Of a stretch of DNA of 64,000 bases, positions 51,985 to 61,483 are shown piece after piece (position 1 is the first letter of the stretch; the number at the start of each line of letters is the position of its first letter). The DNA comes from Caldimonas manganoxidans ATCC BAA-369. Lineage in GTDB: Bacteria; Pseudomonadota; Gammaproteobacteria; Burkholderiales; Burkholderiaceae_C. The notes beneath the pieces are model-generated. The model did not search any database. It worked only from the letters and a program-made list of their open reading frames with translations, and was not told the DNA's origin. The stretch spans positions 1 to 64,000 of the forward strand of contig NZ_KB905946.1 in the NCBI RefSeq assembly GCF_000381125.1, written 5' to 3'. A program made the translations under genes and the position numbers.

Positions 51985-53664
51985 ATGAAATTCATCCAAC
52001 ACTGGCGCGTGGGCACCCAGCTCATCGGCGGGTTCATCGCGGTATGCACCATCGGCGCGATGATCGGCGCCGTGGGCTTGTGGCGCACGTCCCAGATGAA
52101 CGAGTACGCCCAAGCCATGTACCAACGGCAAGTCCTTGGGCTCAATGCAGCGTCCGACACCGCCTTGATGCTGCAAGCCACCAACCGAGCAGCCATGGAT
52201 GCCGTGTTTGCCGACACCTTGACCACCCGCAAAGAGCGCGTGGACACCGCGCAGCAGCGCATGCGCCAAACACTGGAGCTGCTGGATCAGACCGACAACT
52301 ATTTCACTACCCCCGAAGGCAAGCAAATGGTGCAAGCCGCGCGCGAGCAGCTGGGCAAGGTGCAGCAGGCCTTGAGCGAACTGCTCACCCGGCTGGACAG
52401 CGAGCCGCCGGGCGAAGCCTGGACGGCGGTCCACATGCTCAGCGAAGACTTGCGGCCCGTGATCAGTGAAGCCGAAACCCGGCTGTCCGCACTCAAGCAA
52501 CGCAAGCAGGCCAACGTCCAGGAATTGGCCGAAGCCACCTCGGCCGCCTTTGCCAGCGGGCGCATTGCGATGATCGGGCTGATCTTGGCCGGCGTGGCCA
52601 CGGGCCTGGGGCTGGGCGTGTGGCTGACTCGTCGGCTGACGCGCCAGCTCGGCGGCGAGCCGGCCGAGGTGGCGGCCGTGGCCAATGCGATCGCGCAAGG
52701 CGATTTGACCACGTCGATCGATCTCTCACGCGCCAAGCCGGGCAGCGTGGTGATGGCCATGCATGCGATGCAAGAGTCTTTGCGCCGCGTGGTCGGCAGT
52801 GTGCGCGCCAGCAGCGACCACATTGCCACGGGCTCCAACCAGATTGCCGCGGGCAATGCCGATTTGTCCCAGCGCACCGAGGAGCAGGCGAGCAATCTGC
52901 AGCAAACGGCCGCCTCGATCGAACAGTTGGTGAGCACCGTGCAGCACAATGCCGAGACCGCCCGCCAAGCGGCCCAGTTGGCCGGCGTGGCCAGCGACGT
53001 GGCCAGCAAAGGCGGTCAAGTGGTGGGCGAGGTGGTGCACACCATGGGCGAGATCAATGCCAGCTCCAAGAAAATCGCCGACATCATCGGCGTGATCGAT
53101 GGCATTGCCTTCCAAACCAACATTCTGGCGCTCAATGCCGCGGTGGAAGCCGCGCGCGCCGGCGAACAAGGCCGCGGCTTCGCGGTGGTGGCCGGCGAGG
53201 TGCGCAACCTTGCCCAGCGCAGTGCCCAGGCGGCCAAGGAAATCAAGAGCCTGATCCAGGCCAGCGTGGAGAAGGTGGAAGCCGGCAGCGGCCTGGTGGA
53301 TCAGGCCGGGCAGACGATGAGCGACATCGTGGCCCAGGTCAAGCGCGTGACCGATCTGATCCAGGAAATCAGCGCGGCCACCATCGAGCAGACCTCCGGC
53401 CTGAACCAGATCAACGACGCCGTGGGCCAGCTGGACCAAGTGACGCAGCAAAACGCCGCGCTGGTGGAGCAATCGGCCGCTGCCGCCGACAGCCTGGCCC
53501 AGCAGGCGCGCCGTTTGGTGGAGGCCGTCGCGCAGTTCAAGCTCAGCGAGCAGCACGCCGCCGCACTGATCGAGCGGGCCCAGGCGTCCAGCCGGAATGC
53601 CGTGGCGGCTCCCTCCGAGCCACCGCCGATGCAAGCCACCGACGGCGGTTGGCGCGAGCACTGA
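51985..53664 (+). CDS. Methyl-accepting chemotaxis protein
   Basis: A 559-residue chemoreceptor. TM1 (about residues 12-32, [21 protein letters not shown]) leads to a periplasmic four-helix-bundle domain. TM2 (about 192-213, [20 protein letters not shown]) precedes a HAMP domain and the cytoplasmic signalling helices. The hairpin tip is fully conserved ([30 protein letters not shown] is interrupted by no gap), and [20 protein letters not shown] follows. No CheR/CheB pentapeptide is seen at the C-terminus (DGGWREH). The ATG at 51985 was chosen over a TTG two codons earlier. It lies within the transporter-kinase cluster on the same strand and may signal the same ligand. Confidence 0.94.
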   Translation: MKFIQHWRVGTQLIGGFIAVCTIGAMIGAVGLWRTSQMNEYAQAMYQRQVLGLNAASDTALMLQATNRAAMDAVFADTLTTRKERVDTAQQRMRQTLELLDQTDNYFTTPEGKQMVQAAREQLGKVQQALSELLTRLDSEPPGEAWTAVHMLSEDLRPVISEAETRLSALKQRKQANVQELAEATSAAFASGRIAMIGLILAGVATGLGLGVWLTRRLTRQLGGEPAEVAAVANAIAQGDLTTSIDLSRAKPGSVVMAMHAMQESLRRVVGSVRASSDHIATGSNQIAAGNADLSQRTEEQASNLQQTAASIEQLVSTVQHNAETARQAAQLAGVASDVASKGGQVVGEVVHTMGEINASSKKIADIIGVIDGIAFQTNILALNAAVEAARAGEQGRGFAVVAGEVRNLAQRSAQAAKEIKSLIQASVEKVEAGSGLVDQAGQTMSDIVAQVKRVTDLIQEISAATIEQTSGLNQINDAVGQLDQVTQQNAALVEQSAAAADSLAQQARRLVEAVAQFKLSEQHAAALIERAQASSRNAVAAPSEPPPMQATDGGWREH

Positions 53665-53680
53665 GCATCGCGCGCCCAGG

Positions 53681-55183
53681 CTAGAACCACCCCGACTGGA
53701 AACGCTGCTCCAGCACACTTTGCAAGGTGTGAACGATGTCGAAGGCTTCCTTGAGCTGACTGCGCTCGAAATGCGACAGCCCTTCGACGACGAGGAAGTT
53801 GTCCGGCGCCATTCCTTGCGCGATCTGGCCCGCCTGGTGGCGGATGCGCAATGCCGCTAGAAATTCCAGCGCCTGGCGCAGGTCGCGCACGCTCTGGGCG
53901 CTGATCTCGCCGCCGTCGGCCGCACGCTGCAAGCGCTCGTGTGTGTTGACCTCCTTCAAAGCCCCGGCCAGCGCGTAGATGCGCGCCAGATCGACGATGG
54001 GCACGATGCCGCTGTGCTTCAGATCGATGGCACCGCGATGCTCGCCGCTGCGAATGGGGGCAATACCGCCAAACAGCCCTCGCGGCGGCCGATGGGCCAG
54101 CGCGTTGCCCACCATATGTGCCAGAAAGATGCCGTTGCCGCGCGTGCGCTCGAGCATGTCGCTGCGCAGCGAATCGAGCACATCGGTGCGGCCATGCACC
54201 GCACGCAGATCGAAAAATACGCAGGTGAGCATCAGCGCCTTGGGTTCGGGCTCGCCGATCCAGGTGCGGAAATACTGACGCCAGCGACGCAAGGGCTGCC
54301 GCCAAGCCGGCGTCATGGCCATCATCTCGCCCGGGCAATGCACATAACCGCAGGCGGCCAGGCCCTCGCAGACCCAGCGCGCGAAAGCCTCGAAGTAGGC
54401 CCCGTGGCGAGCTTCGTCGTAGCCGTCGTCCAAGATCAGGCAATTGTCCTGATCGGTCTTGGCCGTCTGTTCGCAGCGGGCCTGCGAGCCGGCAGCCACC
54501 CAGACATAGTCTACCGGCGGCGGGCCCAGCCGGTTCTCTGCAAGCTGGATCAGCCGAACGGTGAAGGCATCGGTGACGGCGGTGATCAAATGCCCCGTGG
54601 CATGGGCTGAAGCGTCGGCCGCCGCGAGGTGGCGCTGCAGCTCGGGCAAGCGCCGGCTCAGGCGGACCAGGCCGTCCAGATCGGCTTGCTTGTAGATCTC
54701 TCCGACGAGATAGACGGCGGTGGTGCCATGCCGCTCGGTGAGGTCGCGCGCCGTGACCAGGCCGGTGACACGCGACCCGTTCATCAGCGGCAGATGATGG
54801 ATATTGTGTTGCGCCATCAGCATCAGCGCCTCGATCGCCGGGCGGCTCTCATCCAAGGTCAGGGGGGCCAGCGTCGCGATGTCCAACACCGGACGGGACG
54901 GATCCAGCCCGGCAGCCACGACCCGGTTGCGCAAGTCGCGGTCGGTCACCAGCCCAAACAGCCGGCCTTGTTCGACCACCAACACCGACGACACGCCCTG
55001 CTGCTGCATGAGCTGCGCCGCCTCTCGCACACTGGCCGTGGGCGGCACCGTGACCGGCGCGCGCCAGCGCAAGCTCGACAACGGCTCGTTCAGCAGATGC
55101 AGGTGCTGCTCGCGGCGGCCGGTCGCCCGATGGGGCTCGGACGGTGGCGCCGACGGTTCCAGACCCGACGGGGGAGCATCCAT
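53681..55183 (-). CDS. CBS-domain DUF294/DUF294_C putative nucleotidyltransferase
   Basis: A 500-residue protein. Two CBS domains occupy about residues 30-160 (VTVPPTASVREAAQLM, VTDRDLRNRVV and LMNGSRVTGLVTARDL). A DUF294 nucleotidyltransferase-like domain follows, with the GlnD-type motif GSQARCEQTAKTDQDNCLIL, and DUF294_C forms the rest. Proteins of this type are commonly encoded next to VC_2705-type symporters. CBS domains bind adenine nucleotides, so the protein could couple energy state to uptake. Its catalytic activity is not known. The ATG at 55183 was preferred since upstream codons are proline- and arginine-rich and lack a site. It is convergent with the chemoreceptor gene. Confidence 0.88.
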   Translation of the reverse strand: MDAPPSGLEPSAPPSEPHRATGRREQHLHLLNEPLSSLRWRAPVTVPPTASVREAAQLMQQQGVSSVLVVEQGRLFGLVTDRDLRNRVVAAGLDPSRPVLDIATLAPLTLDESRPAIEALMLMAQHNIHHLPLMNGSRVTGLVTARDLTERHGTTAVYLVGEIYKQADLDGLVRLSRRLPELQRHLAAADASAHATGHLITAVTDAFTVRLIQLAENRLGPPPVDYVWVAAGSQARCEQTAKTDQDNCLILDDGYDEARHGAYFEAFARWVCEGLAACGYVHCPGEMMAMTPAWRQPLRRWRQYFRTWIGEPEPKALMLTCVFFDLRAVHGRTDVLDSLRSDMLERTRGNGIFLAHMVGNALAHRPPRGLFGGIAPIRSGEHRGAIDLKHSGIVPIVDLARIYALAGALKEVNTHERLQRAADGGEISAQSVRDLRQALEFLAALRIRHQAGQIAQGMAPDNFLVVEGLSHFERSQLKEAFDIVHTLQSVLEQRFQSGWF

Positions 55184-55321
55184 GGCCCCATCATCGCCGG
55201 CCAGCCCCGACCTGACCAGAGGGGAAACCGAGAAGCCTCGAGCGCTTGGCGGCCCGCTGGATCCGCGCCACCGCACCCAGGTCTTGAGGGGCGTCAAGCC
55301 GCCCGCCCTGCCGGCAAGAAC

Positions 55322-57145
55322 TCACCAGGCGTCGAGATAGCGCCCTGCCGGCTCGCCCACACGGGCCGAGGCCAGCGCGCGCGCCAGCCAGGAGCGTGTG
55401 TCGGCCGGGTCGATCACCGCATCGATCTCCAAGGTCTGCGCCATGTGCAGCGCCGCACCGCGGGCCCGCTGCTCGGCCAGCAAACGCTCGAACAAGGCCT
55501 GCCGCGCGGGGCCCTCGGGCTGGGCTTCGAGCTCTTTGCGATACCCCAGGCGCACCGCGCCTTCCAAGCCCATGGCGCCAAATTCACCGGTGGGCCAGGC
55601 GGCCGTGGCCATGGGCGCATGCAGGCTGCCGCCGGCCAAGGCCATCGCGCCCAGACCGTAAGCCTTGCGCAGCACCACGGCCAGCCAGGGCACGCGCTTG
55701 CGTGCTGCGGCCAGGAACAAGCGGCTCACGTGGCGCACCTGGGCCTGCGCCTCGGCCTGCGGCCCCACCAAGAATCCGGGCGTGTCGATGAGCGAGACGA
55801 TGGGCAGGCCATGCACATCACACAACTGCACGAAGCGCGCCGCTTTGTCCGCCGCCTCCGCATCGACGGCGCCGCCCAAATGCGCCGGATTGCTCGCCAA
55901 CAAACCCACCGGTCGGCCCTCGATGCGGGCCAGGGCCGTCAACACGCTGCGCCCGAATCCCTCACGCAATTCCAGCACCGAGCCCGCATCGGCCACGGCC
56001 CGCATCACCGCCCGCATGTCGTAGGCGCGCAAGCGGTTTTCGGGAACGGCCTCGCGCAAGACCGCGAGGTCGCTCCAGTCCCATTCGCTCACCCGGCCCT
56101 GAAAATACGACAGATACTGGCGCGCCACACGCACCGCGGCGGCCTCGTCGTCCACCAGCACATCGATCACCCCGTTGCGGGCTTGCACTTCGCTGGGCCC
56201 GATGTCCTCGGCACGGTAAACGCCCAAACCCGCGCCTTCGATCATGGCCGGTCCGCCCATGCCGATGCAACTGTCGCGCGTGGCGATGATGACATCGCAA
56301 CACCCCAACAACGCGGCATTGCCGGCAAAACAACGCCCGGCGGCGATGCCCACCACCGGGACCAGGCCCGACAGCCTGGCGCAACTGGCAAACGTGGGCA
56401 GGTGCAATCCGGCCACCACCGGCCAATCCGTATCGCCCGGGCGGCCACCGCCCCCCTCGGCAAACAACACCACCGGCAGCCGCTGCTCGAGGGCGATCGC
56501 CAACATCCGGTCGGTCTTTTGGTGGCTGCGCGCGCCCTGGGTGCCGGCCAACACCGTGGCGTCATAGGCCATCACGACACAGCGTGAAGCCTCTTCGCCG
56601 AACCAGGCACTGTTGACCGAGCCGATACCGGTGACGATGCCATCGGCCGGGGTGTAGCGCTGCAAGTCCTCCAGGCTGCGCCGACGGCTCTGCGCAGCGA
56701 TGGCCAGTGCCCCATACTCGATGAAGCTGCCCGGGTCGCACAGGTCGGCGATGTTTTCGCGTGCCGTGCGCAAGCCCTGGGCGTGACGACGCGCCACTGC
56801 CTCGGGCCGGGCGGCATCCTGCGTCAGCGCCAAGCGCTCGCGCAGCCGCTGCAGGTCGGCGCGCTCGCGGCAAGCCGGCGGCATCGCCGCCGTGGCCTCG
56901 CAGGCGCTTGGCAAGGCCGGCTCCGCAGGGCCCAGCCGCAGCAAGGCGGCGCCTTCTTGCACCAACTCCCCCACGGCGGCCAGCCACTCGCGCACCACAC
57001 CATCGGACGGCGCGCAGATTTCGTGCTCCATCTTCATGGCTTCGAGCACCAGCAGTGGTTGTCCGGCGCGCACGGTCTGGCCAGGCCGAACGAGGAATTC
57101 AACCACCGTCGCGCTGGTGGGAGCGTGCACGAGATCGGTCGGCAT
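55322..57145 (-). CDS. Acyl-CoA carboxyltransferase with an N-terminal biotinyl domain
   Basis: A 607-residue protein. Residues 1-75 form a biotin-attachment domain with the biotin-accepting lysine K38 in VLEAMKMEHEI. Residues 100-607 form a carboxyltransferase of the acetyl-/propionyl-CoA carboxylase beta family, with ARENIADLCDPGSFIEYG, the N-terminal acyl-CoA site around TDWPVVAGLHLPTFA, and RPVGLLASNPAHLGGAVD. Biotin and carboxyltransferase domains usually lie on separate polypeptides or with the carboxylase on the N-side, so this order is noteworthy. It needs a biotin carboxylase encoded elsewhere. It follows a LysR gene on the same strand. Confidence 0.88.
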   Translation of the reverse strand: MPTDLVHAPTSATVVEFLVRPGQTVRAGQPLLVLEAMKMEHEICAPSDGVVREWLAAVGELVQEGAALLRLGPAEPALPSACEATAAMPPACRERADLQRLRERLALTQDAARPEAVARRHAQGLRTARENIADLCDPGSFIEYGALAIAAQSRRRSLEDLQRYTPADGIVTGIGSVNSAWFGEEASRCVVMAYDATVLAGTQGARSHQKTDRMLAIALEQRLPVVLFAEGGGGRPGDTDWPVVAGLHLPTFASCARLSGLVPVVGIAAGRCFAGNAALLGCCDVIIATRDSCIGMGGPAMIEGAGLGVYRAEDIGPSEVQARNGVIDVLVDDEAAAVRVARQYLSYFQGRVSEWDWSDLAVLREAVPENRLRAYDMRAVMRAVADAGSVLELREGFGRSVLTALARIEGRPVGLLASNPAHLGGAVDAEAADKAARFVQLCDVHGLPIVSLIDTPGFLVGPQAEAQAQVRHVSRLFLAAARKRVPWLAVVLRKAYGLGAMALAGGSLHAPMATAAWPTGEFGAMGLEGAVRLGYRKELEAQPEGPARQALFERLLAEQRARGAALHMAQTLEIDAVIDPADTRSWLARALASARVGEPAGRYLDAW

Positions 57146-57208
57146 GGTGGTCCTCGAGACGAAAGCAACACAAGCAGCTTTATCCCTCCAAGGCGCGGTC
57201 CATGTCCG

Positions 57209-58132
57209 TCACCTGGGTGACGCCTTCGAGGGCGACTGAACGCCCGCACACTGCTGCAAATGGTCCACCAACAGCCGAGCGGCTGCGGTCAAGGTCTGTG
57301 GCGATCGCATGCAGATCACGAACCGACGGCAAGCCCAAGCATCCGTCAACGGAATGAGTCGCAAGCCCAGGCTGCGCGCCTGCGGCTCGCACACTTCCCG
57401 AGGCAGGATCGCCAAACCCAAACCGGCGGCCACGATGCGACAAGCCGCATCCAGTGTCGAGACTTGAATGCGGTGAACCCAGGTGCGGCCGGCCATGGCC
57501 GCGTAGCGCCGCAGCATCGTCTCCATGATGCTGCCGGGCATGACACCGACGGCCTCGTGATCCAGCGTCTCGACGAATTTCAAGCGGCGGCGCCGCGCCA
57601 GCGGATGCGAGGCATGCACCAAGACGGCCAGGTGATCGCATCGGTACGGCAGCGTGTGCAGCCCCTGAAGCTCGCCGGCGTCCCAAAGCACACCCAGATC
57701 GGCCGTTCCCTCGCGCACGCTGCGCACGATCTCCGGGCTCAAGCGCTCCTCGAAACTCACCTTCACGGCTTGGTAACGCGCCAAGAATTCCGCCACGTCA
57801 TCGGGCAAGCGTTCCGACAGCACCGAGATGCTGGCCAGCACCCGCACGCTGCCTTGCACCCCGCTGGCAAAGCCACTGAGCTCGGCTTGCAAACGCGCCA
57901 ATGCGCCCAGCACTTCACGCGCTTGGCGCAACAAGGCTTCGCCGGCGGCCGTCGGCCGAATGCCGCGCCGAGCGCGCACCAACAAGCGCACGCCGGCGTC
58001 TTCCTCGATGGCCGCAATGCGTTTGCTGATGGCCGAAGGCACGATGGCCTCGCGCTCGGCCGCTCGGGCGATGTTGCCCTCTTCGCAGACGGCAACGAAA
58101 AGCTTCAGGCTCACAGGATCGATCGGACGCAT
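57209..58132 (-). CDS. LysR-family transcription regulator
   Basis: A 307-residue LysR regulator. The helix-turn-helix is at the N-terminus (SLKLFVAVCEEGNIARAAER, VPSAISKRIAAIEEDAGVRLL) and the LysR_substrate domain follows from about residue 90. The start at 58132 gives the usual N-terminus; longer readings run into the divergent promoter. It is divergent from the HMG-CoA-lyase-like gene (58261), and a GGAAC-N7-GTTCC inverted repeat lies between them. It is therefore expected to control the lyase and CoA-transferase genes, and perhaps the carboxylase behind it. Confidence 0.9.
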   Translation of the reverse strand: MRPIDPVSLKLFVAVCEEGNIARAAEREAIVPSAISKRIAAIEEDAGVRLLVRARRGIRPTAAGEALLRQAREVLGALARLQAELSGFASGVQGSVRVLASISVLSERLPDDVAEFLARYQAVKVSFEERLSPEIVRSVREGTADLGVLWDAGELQGLHTLPYRCDHLAVLVHASHPLARRRRLKFVETLDHEAVGVMPGSIMETMLRRYAAMAGRTWVHRIQVSTLDAACRIVAAGLGLAILPREVCEPQARSLGLRLIPLTDAWACRRFVICMRSPQTLTAAARLLVDHLQQCAGVQSPSKASPR

Positions 58133-58164
58133 CGGGTCAGGTGCGGCATCAGCGTTTCCAAACA

Positions 58165-58181
58165 GGAACGGTATTGGTTCC
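58165..58181. promoter_or_regulatory. Inverted repeat in the LysR/lyase divergent promoter
   Basis: GGAACGGTATTGGTTCC is a 5-7-5 inverted repeat located 33 bp upstream of the LysR start and 80 bp upstream of the lyase start. LysR proteins bind T-N11-A dyads in such divergent regions. The dyad is exact but short. Confidence 0.4.
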
Positions 58182-58260
58182 CAAATATCGCTACAAGTCC
58201 ATGCCGGAAACCCTAAAGTCCTGCGCAAGCCATCTTGTTCCACCCTCTGAAGTGCACCCC

Positions 58261-59199
58261 ATGCAAACACTGCCTCTGTGCGCCACCGTTCGCGAAGTCG
58301 GTCTGCGCGATGGCCTGCAAAGCATCGGCACCATCGTGCCCACCGAGCACAAATGTGCGTGGGTGCGTGCCGCGCATGCTGCGGGCCTGCGCGAGATCGA
58401 AGTCGGCTCGTTCGTGCCGGCGCGCAGGCTGCCCCAGTTGGCCGACACGGCCGAGGTCTTGCGTGAGGCCAAAACCTTGCCGGGGCTGAGCGTCTCCGTG
58501 CTGATCCCCAACCTCCAAGGTGCCGAGCGCGCGCTCGAACTCGAGGCGGACCTGATGATCCTGCCCTTGTCGGCCAGTGCTGCGCACAGCCTGGCCAACC
58601 TGCGCAAAACGCCGGACGAGGTGGTGGCCGAGATGGCTCGCATCCGCGCCGCGCGTGACGCCAGCGGCCGGCGCACCCTGATCGAAGGCGGGGTGGGCAC
58701 GGCCTTTGGCTGCACGATCCAAGGCGAGGTGCGGCCTGCCGAGGTGCTGCGCCTGCTGCAAGCCCTGCTCGATGCCGGCGCCGACCGGGTGAGCCTGGCC
58801 GACACCGTCGGCTACGCCGACCCCGCGTCGGTCAGTCGCCTGTTCGAGCAGGCGCTCAGAATCGCCGGCGATCGTTTGTGCGGCGCCCACTTCCACGACA
58901 CCCGCGGCCTGGCCCTGGCCAATGTGGTGGCCGCGCTGCAACTGGGCATCACGCGCTTCGATGCATCGCTGGGCGGCATCGGCGGCTGCCCTCATGCCCC
59001 GGGCGCCAGCGGCAATGCAGCCACCGAGGACCTGGTGTTCCTACTGGAATCCATGGGGGTGGACACGGGCATCGACATCCACGCCTTGCTGGCGCTGCGT
59101 GCGCAGCTGGTGCGCTGGATCGAGGGCGAACCGACCCACGGCACACTGTGGCGAGCCGGACTGCCCAAGACCTTCCGGCCGGCCCACGCCTGCACGTGA
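58261..59199 (+). CDS. HMG-CoA-lyase-like enzyme (DRE-TIM family)
   Basis: A 312-residue TIM-barrel lyase of the DRE-TIM metallolyase family. REVGLRDGLQS carries the metal-binding aspartate, EVGSFVPARRLPQLADTAEV resembles HMG-CoA lyase, and GAHFHDTRGLALANVVAAL contains the metal-binding His-x-His. The C-terminal GGIGGCPHAPGASGNAATEDLV holds the conserved cysteine seen in HMG-CoA lyase. It may cleave HMG-CoA or a similar 3-hydroxy-3-methyl- or citramalyl-type acyl-CoA. The neighbouring CoA transferase and binding protein favour a pathway for uptake and activation of a dicarboxylate. The start is the ATG at 58261. Confidence 0.88.
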   Translation: MQTLPLCATVREVGLRDGLQSIGTIVPTEHKCAWVRAAHAAGLREIEVGSFVPARRLPQLADTAEVLREAKTLPGLSVSVLIPNLQGAERALELEADLMILPLSASAAHSLANLRKTPDEVVAEMARIRAARDASGRRTLIEGGVGTAFGCTIQGEVRPAEVLRLLQALLDAGADRVSLADTVGYADPASVSRLFEQALRIAGDRLCGAHFHDTRGLALANVVAALQLGITRFDASLGGIGGCPHAPGASGNAATEDLVFLLESMGVDTGIDIHALLALRAQLVRWIEGEPTHGTLWRAGLPKTFRPAHACT

Positions 59200-59237
59200 G
59201 CCCCCCTCTGTTCATGGCATCGATGGAGCTCGCTTCT

Positions 59238-60374
59238 ATGACTGCTGCGTTACCACTGGATGGCCTTCGCGTCATCGAATTCACCCACATGGTCATGGGG
59301 CCGACCTGCGGGATGATCCTGGCCGACCTCGGGGCCGAGGTGATCAAGATCGAACCCCCCGGCGGAGACAAGACCCGCCGCTTGCCGGGGCTGGGCATCG
59401 GCTTTTTCCGCAGCTTCAACCGCAACAAAAAGAGCGTGGTGCTCGATCTGCACACCCCCGCAGGCCGTGCGACGGCTTTGGAGCTCATCGGTCAATCCGA
59501 CGTGCTCATCGAAAACTTCCGCCCCGGCCTGATGGCCGAGCTCGGTCTCGATTACGACACCCTGTCCGCCCGGTTTCCTCGGTTGATCTACGCCTCTCAC
59601 AAAGGCTTTCTGCCTGGGCCCTACGAGCATCGCACGGCACTGGACGAAGTGGTGCAGATGATGGGCGGCCTGTCGTACATGACCGGCCCGCCAGGCCAGC
59701 CGCTGCGAGCCGGCGCGTCGGTCAACGACATCATGGGCGGCATGTTCGGCGCCATTGGCGTGCTGGCAGCCTTGCGCGAACGCGAGCGAACCGGACGCGG
59801 GCAGGAAGTGCAAAGCGCCCTGTTTGAAAACTGCGTCTTCCTCGTGGCGCAACACATCCAGCAATACCTGATGACCGGTGAGCCGCCGCCGCCCATGCCC
59901 GCGCGGGTCTCGGCCTGGAGCGTCTACGACGTTTTTGCACTGGCCGATGACGAGCGATTGTTCATCGGTGCCGTCAGCGACCGGCAGTTTCGCACACTGT
60001 GCGAAGTGATCGAACGCCCGGACCTGGCCGATGACCCTGCCTTGGCCACCAATACCCAACGCGTGGCCGAGCGCCCCCGCCTCATGCAGGAACTCCGCCA
60101 AACCTTGCGCGGCTGGCGCCTGGACGAGCTGTGCGCTCGCTTGGAAGCCGCCGGGGTGCCGTTTGCGCCCTTGCGCCGCCCCGACCAGCTGGTGGACGAC
60201 CCGCATTTGCGCGCCAGCGGGGGCCTGATGCCGATGGACACCGATGACGGCCAGACCACCCAGGTCGTGGCGCTGCCCTTGCGGATGGGACAGCGCCGCC
60301 TGGGCGTGCGCCAGCCGTTGGCCCGAGTGGGCGAACACACCGAAGACGTGTTGTCGCGCCTGTCGTCCCACTGA
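59238..60374 (+). CDS. CaiB/BaiF family CoA transferase
   Basis: A 378-residue family III CoA transferase, which moves CoA between an acyl-CoA and a carboxylate. Seen are LRVIEFTHMVMGPTCGMILADLGAEVIKIE, SFNRNKKSVVLDL, and the catalytic aspartate near TALDEVVQMMGG. The start is uncertain: ATGs at 59214, 59223 and 59238 are all in frame. 59238 is preferred because GGAG precedes it at nine bases and the protein then starts just before the domain. It follows the lyase by about 40 bp and precedes a TTT-type binding protein. Together they suggest CoA activation followed by lyase cleavage of a branched carboxylate. Confidence 0.88.
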   Translation: MTAALPLDGLRVIEFTHMVMGPTCGMILADLGAEVIKIEPPGGDKTRRLPGLGIGFFRSFNRNKKSVVLDLHTPAGRATALELIGQSDVLIENFRPGLMAELGLDYDTLSARFPRLIYASHKGFLPGPYEHRTALDEVVQMMGGLSYMTGPPGQPLRAGASVNDIMGGMFGAIGVLAALRERERTGRGQEVQSALFENCVFLVAQHIQQYLMTGEPPPPMPARVSAWSVYDVFALADDERLFIGAVSDRQFRTLCEVIERPDLADDPALATNTQRVAERPRLMQELRQTLRGWRLDELCARLEAAGVPFAPLRRPDQLVDDPHLRASGGLMPMDTDDGQTTQVVALPLRMGQRRLGVRQPLARVGEHTEDVLSRLSSH

Positions 60375-60410
60375 TGTTCGCGTGAACCTTCCACCCCCGA
60401 GGAGACCCCG

Positions 60411-61382
60411 ATGAAACCAACCCTTCGTCGCCGCCACCTGATGATGCTGGCTGCCTTGGCCCTGGCGCCTGCCGCCTTCGCTCAAAGCAGCAACACCCCG
60501 CTGCGCGTGATCCTGCCGGTGAGCGCCGGCTCGGGCGTCGATGCCATCGTGCGTGCCGCACAAAATGCCTTGTCCCAAGCCACGAGCCAGCCCGTGGTGA
60601 TCGAAAACCTGCCTGGGGCTGGCGGCATCACCGGCACCCAGGCCATCGTGAAGGCCGCCCCAGATGGCAACACCATCGGCTTCGTCTCCAACAACCATGC
60701 CGTCAATCCCAGCGTGTTCAAGAACATGCCCTATGACGGCCTGCGCGACCTCACGCCGATCTCGGTGGTCGGAGAAACACCGTTCGTGCTCGTGGTCCAT
60801 CCCACCCATGTGCCGGCGCGCACGGCCAAGGAGCTGCAAGCCTTTTTGCAATCCCGGCCGGGCAAAACCAACTATGCCTCATCGGGCAACGGCACCATCA
60901 TCCACCTGGCCGCCGCCATGTTCGCCGAAGCCGCCAAGGTGGACAGCCGCCACATCCCCTACAAGGGCACCGGGCCGATGATCACCGACTTGATCGGCGG
61001 CCAAGTCGACTGGGGCGTGGTGGCCGTGCCGGCCGTGCTCGGTCATCTGCAAAGCGGCGCCTTGCGAGCCATCGGTGTGATGGGCCGTCAGCGCATTGCC
61101 GCACTGCCCGATCTGCCCACCATCGCCGAACAAGGATTTCCCGAAGTGGAAGTGGCCGGCTGGTTCGCCGCCGTGGCGCCGGCCAAGCTGCCGCAACACC
61201 AATTGCAGCGCCTGCACTCAGCCATCGTGACCGCCTTCAACGACCCGGCCGTGCAAGCCGCCATGGCCCGGCAGAACAACCTGATCCAGCCCACGTCGCC
61301 GCAGGCCGCACGGGCTTTCATGGAAGCCGAACAAGCTCGCTATGCCCGCTTGGTGAAACAAGCCCACATCACGCTGGACTGA
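60411..61382 (+). CDS. Tripartite tricarboxylate transporter (Bug) receptor
   Basis: A 323-residue periplasmic binding protein of the Bug/TctC type. The signal peptide (residues 1-24, MKPTLRRRHLMMLAALALAP) ends at AFAQ. The mature protein starts PLRVILPVSAGSGVDAIVRA and has GAGGITGTQAIVKAAPDG and YKGTGPMITDLIGGQVD. AGGAG lies nine bases before the ATG. It follows the CoA-transferase gene by about 36 bp. Bug proteins in Burkholderiales bind dicarboxylates or aromatic acids and often work as orphan receptors; the ligand of this one is not known. A terminator follows. Confidence 0.93.
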   Translation: MKPTLRRRHLMMLAALALAPAAFAQSSNTPLRVILPVSAGSGVDAIVRAAQNALSQATSQPVVIENLPGAGGITGTQAIVKAAPDGNTIGFVSNNHAVNPSVFKNMPYDGLRDLTPISVVGETPFVLVVHPTHVPARTAKELQAFLQSRPGKTNYASSGNGTIIHLAAAMFAEAAKVDSRHIPYKGTGPMITDLIGGQVDWGVVAVPAVLGHLQSGALRAIGVMGRQRIAALPDLPTIAEQGFPEVEVAGWFAAVAPAKLPQHQLQRLHSAIVTAFNDPAVQAAMARQNNLIQPTSPQAARAFMEAEQARYARLVKQAHITLD

Positions 61383-61385
61383 GGA

Positions 61386-61420
61386 AGCCATCGCGGCGCG
61401 GCAGGGCCGCGGGGGCTTTT
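61386..61420 (+). terminator. Rho-independent terminator after the Bug receptor gene
   Basis: AGCC-AT-CGCGGC pairs with GCCGCG-GG-GGCT around an eight-base loop, followed by a TTT run. It ends the lyase-transferase-receptor transcript. Confidence 0.7.
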
Positions 61421-61483
61421 CCGTCATGCTCGCTTCATGCGAGCATGGCAAACTGACTCTGCGACCGCCTGCCCTGCAAGCCC

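Noticed and set aside
57207-57222. Palindrome CGTCACCTGGGTGACG at the end of the LysR gene
   Set aside because: It partly overlaps the stop codon region and lacks a T-run. It could be chance in coding DNA, so it is not listed as an operator or terminator.
59250-60851. Minus-strand open frame opposite the CoA transferase
   Set aside because: It lacks a domain and a ribosome site, and its composition is typical of antisense reading in this genome.
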